A stretch of 64,000 nt of DNA from NCBI GenBank assembly GCA_963739385.1, contig CAVUAI010000029.1, positions 43,170 through 107,169 of the forward strand, written 5' to 3'. A program made the translations under genes and the position numbers. Below, piece after piece: positions 60,681-64,000 of this stretch (position 1 is the first letter of the stretch; every line of letters starts with the position of its first letter). The notes below the pieces were generated by a model. That model was not told the DNA's origin, made no database searches, and saw only the letters and a program-made list of their open reading frames with translations. The DNA comes from VAZQ01 sp963739385 (GTDB lineage Bacteria > Pseudomonadota > Alphaproteobacteria > Rhizobiales > Xanthobacteraceae).

Positions 60681-61820
60681 TCAGTGGCCCTCGAGGAAGA
60701 TGTAATTCTGCCAGCTCCGCATGCGCAGCAGGATTTTGCGCAACAGCGAGACGTGATGCCAGTGCTCGGTATAGACCGCGACCTGGGCAGCGGCGCCGAG
60801 CGGGATCTGGTAAGGCGACATGTCTTCCGTGATGTCGATGACGGCCAGCGCCCGGCCACCCTCCGTGCGCGCACCGAAATCCACGAGGCCGCCGGTCGGT
60901 TGGATCTGGCCGGCCGCGATCGCGTCCAGGACCAGGCGCACCTTGCCCTTGAACACGCGCCCGGGGACGGCATCGAAAGCAGCCTCGGCCTCGTCGCCGG
61001 CTTTTACCCGCTGCAGGGAATTCTGCTGGAAGGCCGCCGCGAACTCCTGGTCCCGCGGATCGGTATTGACGAATACCATGACTGACCGGAAAGCGGCGGG
61101 GACGACGTACATTCCCGGCCGCAGGCCGACCTGTGTGACGAATCCGGTCGCGGGCGCCCGCGTCACGGTCTGCTCGAGATCCCACTGGGCATCGGCGAGT
61201 TCGGAGGTCAACCGAGCGACCGTCGTGTTGACGCCGTCGATGTTGGATGAATACGCGAGGCGCGCGCGCTCCTCCTCTGCTCTCGCCCCCACCAAAGACT
61301 GCTTCGCCGTTTCGAGATTGCGGGTGAAGGTCTCGAGGGTGGCCGGCGCGATGATCTTCTTTTCAAACAGTTCCGCTTGCCGGTCGTAGTTCTGTTGCGC
61401 CAGCTGAGATTGCGCATTGGCCCTTTCGGCGGAGGCGGTCGCCTGGTCGAGCAACGCTTTGAGTTGCCGCACGTTCTGCTCCGCTTCGGCGAGCGCCGCC
61501 TTCTTCTGGTCGACGACATACTGGAACGGCGTTGGGTCGACACGGAACAGCACATCCCCTTCCTTGAGCGGCATGTTGGCCTGGACGGGCACCTCGATCA
61601 CGCGCCCCCTGACCGACGGGAACACGGGCGTCACCGCAAAATAGATGCGGGCGTTGGTGGTGAAGGGATGATTGTAGTTCATGATCAGCATCAGCAAGGC
61701 GATGCCGATGATCCCGCCCAGCGTCGCGGTCGCGAGCGACCATTGGTTGACCGGTATCCTGAAGACCTTGAAGACCACGTAGCAGAGCGAGACGTAGATC
61801 AGGATGAGCAGGAGTTCCAT
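60681..61820 (-). CDS. HlyD family membrane-fusion protein (YiaV-like)
   Basis: A 379-aa periplasmic adaptor. N-terminal membrane helix YVSLCYVVFKVF / IIGIALLMLIMNY, a barrel-sandwich start VSVRGRVIEVPVQANMPLKEGDVLFRVDPTPFQ (in parts), a long coiled-coil hairpin (about 100-210) and the second half ATGFVTQVGLRPGMYV. It resembles the p-hydroxybenzoate efflux subunit AaeA and E. coli YiaV. No outer-membrane or permease partner is present. Its ATG overlaps the DUF3302 stop by one base, the same gene order as E. coli yiaW-yiaV. Confidence 0.9.
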   Translation of the reverse strand: MELLLILIYVSLCYVVFKVFRIPVNQWSLATATLGGIIGIALLMLIMNYNHPFTTNARIYFAVTPVFPSVRGRVIEVPVQANMPLKEGDVLFRVDPTPFQYVVDQKKAALAEAEQNVRQLKALLDQATASAERANAQSQLAQQNYDRQAELFEKKIIAPATLETFTRNLETAKQSLVGARAEEERARLAYSSNIDGVNTTVARLTSELADAQWDLEQTVTRAPATGFVTQVGLRPGMYVVPAAFRSVMVFVNTDPRDQEFAAAFQQNSLQRVKAGDEAEAAFDAVPGRVFKGKVRLVLDAIAAGQIQPTGGLVDFGARTEGGRALAVIDITEDMSPYQIPLGAAAQVAVYTEHWHHVSLLRKILLRMRSWQNYIFLEGH

Positions 61821-62170
61821 CAGCGCTCTCCCCTCATGCTGCTTTCGAGCTCCGCGACGCGGCGGCGCAAATCCTCCAGCTCGCTCGCACTCGCCGTTGG
61901 CTCCGCGCCAGCCGCCGCAGGCTGACGCGAAATTCCCCAACCACGATCGGGACGGTACGCCATCGCCCAAATCCACAGAAACGGCCACAGCGCGTGCAAC
62001 GTGAACAGGCTTACCCATCCGGCCGCGTGGATCGCGTCCTGGTGGGGATGATGGCGTGACTCGGCGATCTTGGCCGGGATGTCATGGATGGCGATGATGC
62101 CGTAGAACAGCACCACCACCACGAAGATCAGCAGAAAGAGTGCGAAATAGTTCAGAAACGGATCGCCCAT
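61820..62170 (-). CDS. DUF3302 family inner-membrane protein (YiaW-like)
   Basis: A 116-aa protein with two membrane helices (FALFLLIFVVVVLFYGIIAI and AAGWVSLFTLHALWPFLWIWAM) separated by a His-rich loop RHHPHQDAIHA, and a coiled-coil tail ELEDLRRRVAELESS. This is the DUF3302 pattern. Its stop overlaps the start of the HlyD gene. Function is unknown, but the conserved pairing points to a membrane partner of the HlyD protein. Confidence 0.88.
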   Translation of the reverse strand: MGDPFLNYFALFLLIFVVVVLFYGIIAIHDIPAKIAESRHHPHQDAIHAAGWVSLFTLHALWPFLWIWAMAYRPDRGWGISRQPAAAGAEPTASASELEDLRRRVAELESSMRGER

Positions 62171-62278
62171 GATGGCAAGCGTCTCCTACTCTTGATATAT
62201 CAACGACCGATAACCTTGACAGAAGTCACAGCGACCGATTGGGCGATGGACTAATGAGTACAGTGTCGAGGAAAAATA

Positions 62279-62494
62279 ATGCTCGATTGGATTGGTGAGA
62301 AAATCCTAGCGATTGTTACGTTCGTGCCGGCATTGTTCGTAGCGGAAGACTCTCCCACTTTCATGGCCGTCCGGGCGATGTTCGGATTGTTGCTGATCGT
62401 ACTGATCGCATACCTCATCGCCATGCGGCCGTTCCGCTCCGCCATTGTGCGCTGTATGAAAGCGATGTCAAATTTATTCGCGCCGAGATCCTGA
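62279..62494 (+). CDS. Small two-helix membrane protein
   Basis: A 71-aa protein. GAGG is seven bases before the ATG at 62279. Two hydrophobic stretches, ILAIVTFVPALFVA and AMFGLLLIVLIAYLIAM, flank a short charged loop, and the tail is basic (RPFRSAIVRCMKAMSNLF). Similar tiny proteins occur in Bradyrhizobium relatives; I do not know their function. Confidence 0.65.
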   Translation: MLDWIGEKILAIVTFVPALFVAEDSPTFMAVRAMFGLLLIVLIAYLIAMRPFRSAIVRCMKAMSNLFAPRS

Positions 62495-62540
62495 ACTCCG
62501 CCCGGCTCCTTCACGCGAGGAGCCGTTTGGATCGCGCCAG

Positions 62541-63086
62541 ATGGAGGCTGTCGGGTTACGGTCGATGGTGGACGCAGCAAGGTATGCGGCGGTTGAGTTG
62601 CTGCGCGATGGACAAAAGGTCGAAATCCGTGCGCTCAGGCCTGACGACAGGGCCGGCCTTCGCTCGGCGGTTGACCGCAGCAGCACGCAGAGCCTTCAGC
62701 GCCGTTTCTTTGCCGTCAAACGCGACTTCACTGAGTCCGAGATCGCGTTCTTCTTGAACGTAGATTTCGTCACCCACGTGGCATTGGTTGCGGCCGCAGA
62801 AGAAGATGGACGACCGGTGATCGTCGGAGGCGGGCGTTACATCGTGTTCGCGCCGGGCCGGGCCGAGGTAGCCTTCGCCCTGATGGATGAATGGCAACGG
62901 CGCGGCATCGGCGCAGCTCTCATGCGCCATCTCGCCGGCATTGCTCGGGCAGCAGGGCTCAAGGAATTGATTGCCGAAGTCCTGCCGGAAAATATTCCGA
63001 TGCTGAAGGTGTTCGAGAAGAGTGGACTCCACCTTGGCATCCGGCGCGAGCCCCAGGTCGTGCACGTTACTCTTCGCCTGTGCTAG
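62541..63086 (+). CDS. GNAT family N-acetyltransferase
   Basis: A 181-aa acetyltransferase. The N-terminal VEIRALRPDDRAGLRSAV, the acetyl-CoA loop LMDEWQRRGIGAALM and the final VLPENIPMLKVFEKSGL are standard. The layout resembles the acetyltransferase half of protein lysine acetyltransferases (Pat-type), but the acyl-CoA-synthetase-like half is absent. The substrate is unknown. It stands alone after a small membrane gene. Confidence 0.85.
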   Translation: MEAVGLRSMVDAARYAAVELLRDGQKVEIRALRPDDRAGLRSAVDRSSTQSLQRRFFAVKRDFTESEIAFFLNVDFVTHVALVAAAEEDGRPVIVGGGRYIVFAPGRAEVAFALMDEWQRRGIGAALMRHLAGIARAAGLKELIAEVLPENIPMLKVFEKSGLHLGIRREPQVVHVTLRLC

Positions 63087-63109
63087 GCGACTCGCGTGGA
63101 AGACTGGCC

Positions 63110-63290
63110 GGGTACGTGGTTGATCGCGCTTCTCTAATAGTCCGACAGCGATTCGAGCTTGGCCGCGACGACTTTGCACGCACCTCGGCTCGGCCAGGAA
63201 CCTGATGAAGGCGCGCGCAGCCTCCGGCACTGAGCCCGTGGGTCATCGGCGCGCCCTCGTAGGTCGTCGATATCTGCACCGGCGCAGGCA
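63110..63290 (-). pseudogene. Remnant of a periplasmic solute-binding gene
   Basis: Two frames on the - strand each hold a piece of one domain: LPAPVQISTTYEGAPMTHGLS in one and VPEAARAFIRFLAEP in another, in the order and spacing seen near the C-terminus of ModA-like solute-binding proteins. The rest is lost. Short length makes this tentative. Confidence 0.35.
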
Positions 63291-63348
63291 CCAGCGCTCG
63301 CCTCGAAGTGCCACCGTCGCTGCTTGCCCGCGCCGACGAGGTGATCGA

Positions 63349-63540
63349 GTGAAGCGGCGCGAGTTTATCGCCCTTCTAGGCGGCGCAGGGATGGCGTGGT
63401 CGCTCGGTACGGGCGCGCAGCAGGCGGCAATGCCGGTGATCGGCTTTCTCAGTGCCAGATTGCCCGACGAGTCGGCGCAACATGTTCGTTCCGGCGTGGC
63501 TTGAAACGATGCCGGCTACATCGAAGGACCTTCAGCCTAT
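63349..63540 (+). pseudogene. N-terminal remnant of an ABC_sub_bind-type substrate-binding gene
   Basis: From the GTG at 63349 the frame reads VKRREFIALLGGAGMAWSLG, then GAQQAAMPVIGFLSARLPDE, reaches TGA at 63502 and resumes in frame with NDAGYIEG. This is the N-terminus of the PF04392-type ABC substrate-binding family (twin-arginine-like leader, VIGFLS core), normally about 325 aa. The internal stop and absence of the rest mark it as decayed. Confidence 0.7.
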
Positions 63541-63592
63541 GGCCGACATCCCGGCCGCGCTGGCCGCGTTAGGGCAGGGCTCGGTTCCGTCC

Positions 63593-63802
63593 TTAATATC
63601 GAACGCTCCTGCGGACAACGCGGCGGGTATGCCGGATGGTGGTTCTGGCTACGCAGCGGCCAGCAACGAGTGTCCTACCCGGGCCGCATCCGAAGCGGGC
63701 TTCAGTGATCATTCTGTCCGGCTGATGAAGCGGCGCGAGCGGCATAGCCTGCGCGGACGTTGCGAGGGCCAACGCAAAGGCAACCGCAATCATTCTGATC
63801 AT
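63593..63802 (-). CDS. Small secreted protein with a GCGPGR motif
   Basis: A 69-aa protein. Signal peptide MIRMIAVAFALALATSAQA, then a mature part with EARFGCGPGRTLVAGRCVAR (two cysteines, probably a disulfide) and a very basic tail RHTRRVVRRSVRY. GGAGAGAGACG precedes the ATG at 63802. This CGPGRT/GxCV pattern recurs in many paralogues in Bradyrhizobium-type genomes; role unknown. Confidence 0.75.
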   Translation of the reverse strand: MIRMIAVAFALALATSAQAMPLAPLHQPDRMITEARFGCGPGRTLVAGRCVARTTIRHTRRVVRRSVRY

Positions 63803-64000
63803 CGTCTCTCTCCTTCAGACGTTGCCCCACTGTTGCCAGTTAAACAGGAGCGACCTGAAGCAGGGATGAACAGGAAGGTTCCCTTGGCGCTGGGATACAG
63901 ACTGATGGGCCCGCCGCGATCCGATCGGTATCCGGCTGCTGACCGGAACGGCCACGCCGGCGACCCGCGTCGGAGGCTGGCCGAGTGCGTCGTCGCTGCT

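Overview
This window is GC-rich DNA from an alphaproteobacterium of the order Hyphomicrobiales (Rhizobiales), most like the Bradyrhizobium / Rhodopseudomonas / Pseudolabrys group. The evidence is a CtrA response regulator and a ChpT phosphotransferase, a FliJ-like protein next to ctrA, several small secreted proteins of the type common in that group, and many Bug-type solute-binding proteins. No rRNA, tRNA, CRISPR array or intact transposase was seen. The genus is an inference; a 16S or protein search is needed to fix it.

Layout. 1-9.5 kb: cell-cycle and signalling genes (chpT, ctrA, orphan fliJ, an ECF sigma factor with its membrane anti-sigma factor) mixed with cysQ, an alpha/beta hydrolase, an aldo/keto reductase and a homocysteine methyltransferase family gene. 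9.5-13 kb: TCA-cycle enzymes fumC and mqo facing away from each other, with a dead fragment of a thiamine-diphosphate oxidase gene between them. 13.6-25.4 kb: mixed metabolism (GST, VOC proteins, extradiol dioxygenase, Bug protein, MetE-like protein, dodecin, LrgAB, SDR, GFA protein, M24 peptidase homologue) ending in a large hybrid histidine kinase. 25.6-33.4 kb: an aerobic benzoyl-CoA (box) cluster on the + strand: benzoate-CoA ligase, aldo/keto reductase, BoxR-type regulator, alpha/beta hydrolase, boxC, boxB. 33.5-41.2 kb: a second extradiol dioxygenase, a Bug protein, serine-glyoxylate aminotransferase, and a very large FAD/Fe-S oxidoreductase. 41.2-42.4 kb: HupE/UreJ-type nickel permease beside a frameshifted nikR. 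42.9-45.5 kb: a coupled gene pair encoding a GNAT-C39 peptidase fusion and a RimK-like ATP-grasp protein. 45.6-52.6 kb: an NMT1-type ABC importer interrupted by a Bug gene, then a full tripartite tricarboxylate transporter (Bug, TctB, TctA). 52.7-62.2 kb: a stress / polyphosphate / anion-transport region with two SulP-STAS transporters, a phasin, PPK2, a two-helix ion channel, an HlyD/DUF3302 pair, and many gene remnants. 62.3-64 kb: small proteins, a GNAT enzyme and debris of two solute-binding genes.

How the genes fit. The box genes would activate benzoate to benzoyl-CoA, epoxidise it (BoxB) and open the ring (BoxC) under BoxR control, but the reductase BoxA and the semialdehyde dehydrogenase BoxD are not in the window. 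Two further type I extradiol dioxygenases and several tricarboxylate/aromatic-acid-type uptake proteins agree with a soil organism living on aromatic and organic acids. ChpT and CtrA belong to one phosphorelay and lie 3.5 kb apart.

Three otherwise good genes (an aldo/keto reductase, nikR and an NMT1 binding protein) each carry a single-base frameshift, and at least five gene fragments are visible. This is either active gene decay or residual assembly error, and read-level checking is needed to tell. The most interesting intact unit is the GNAT-C39 / ATP-grasp pair at 42.9-45.5 kb, whose set of activities resembles a peptide-modifying system although no precursor peptide was found.
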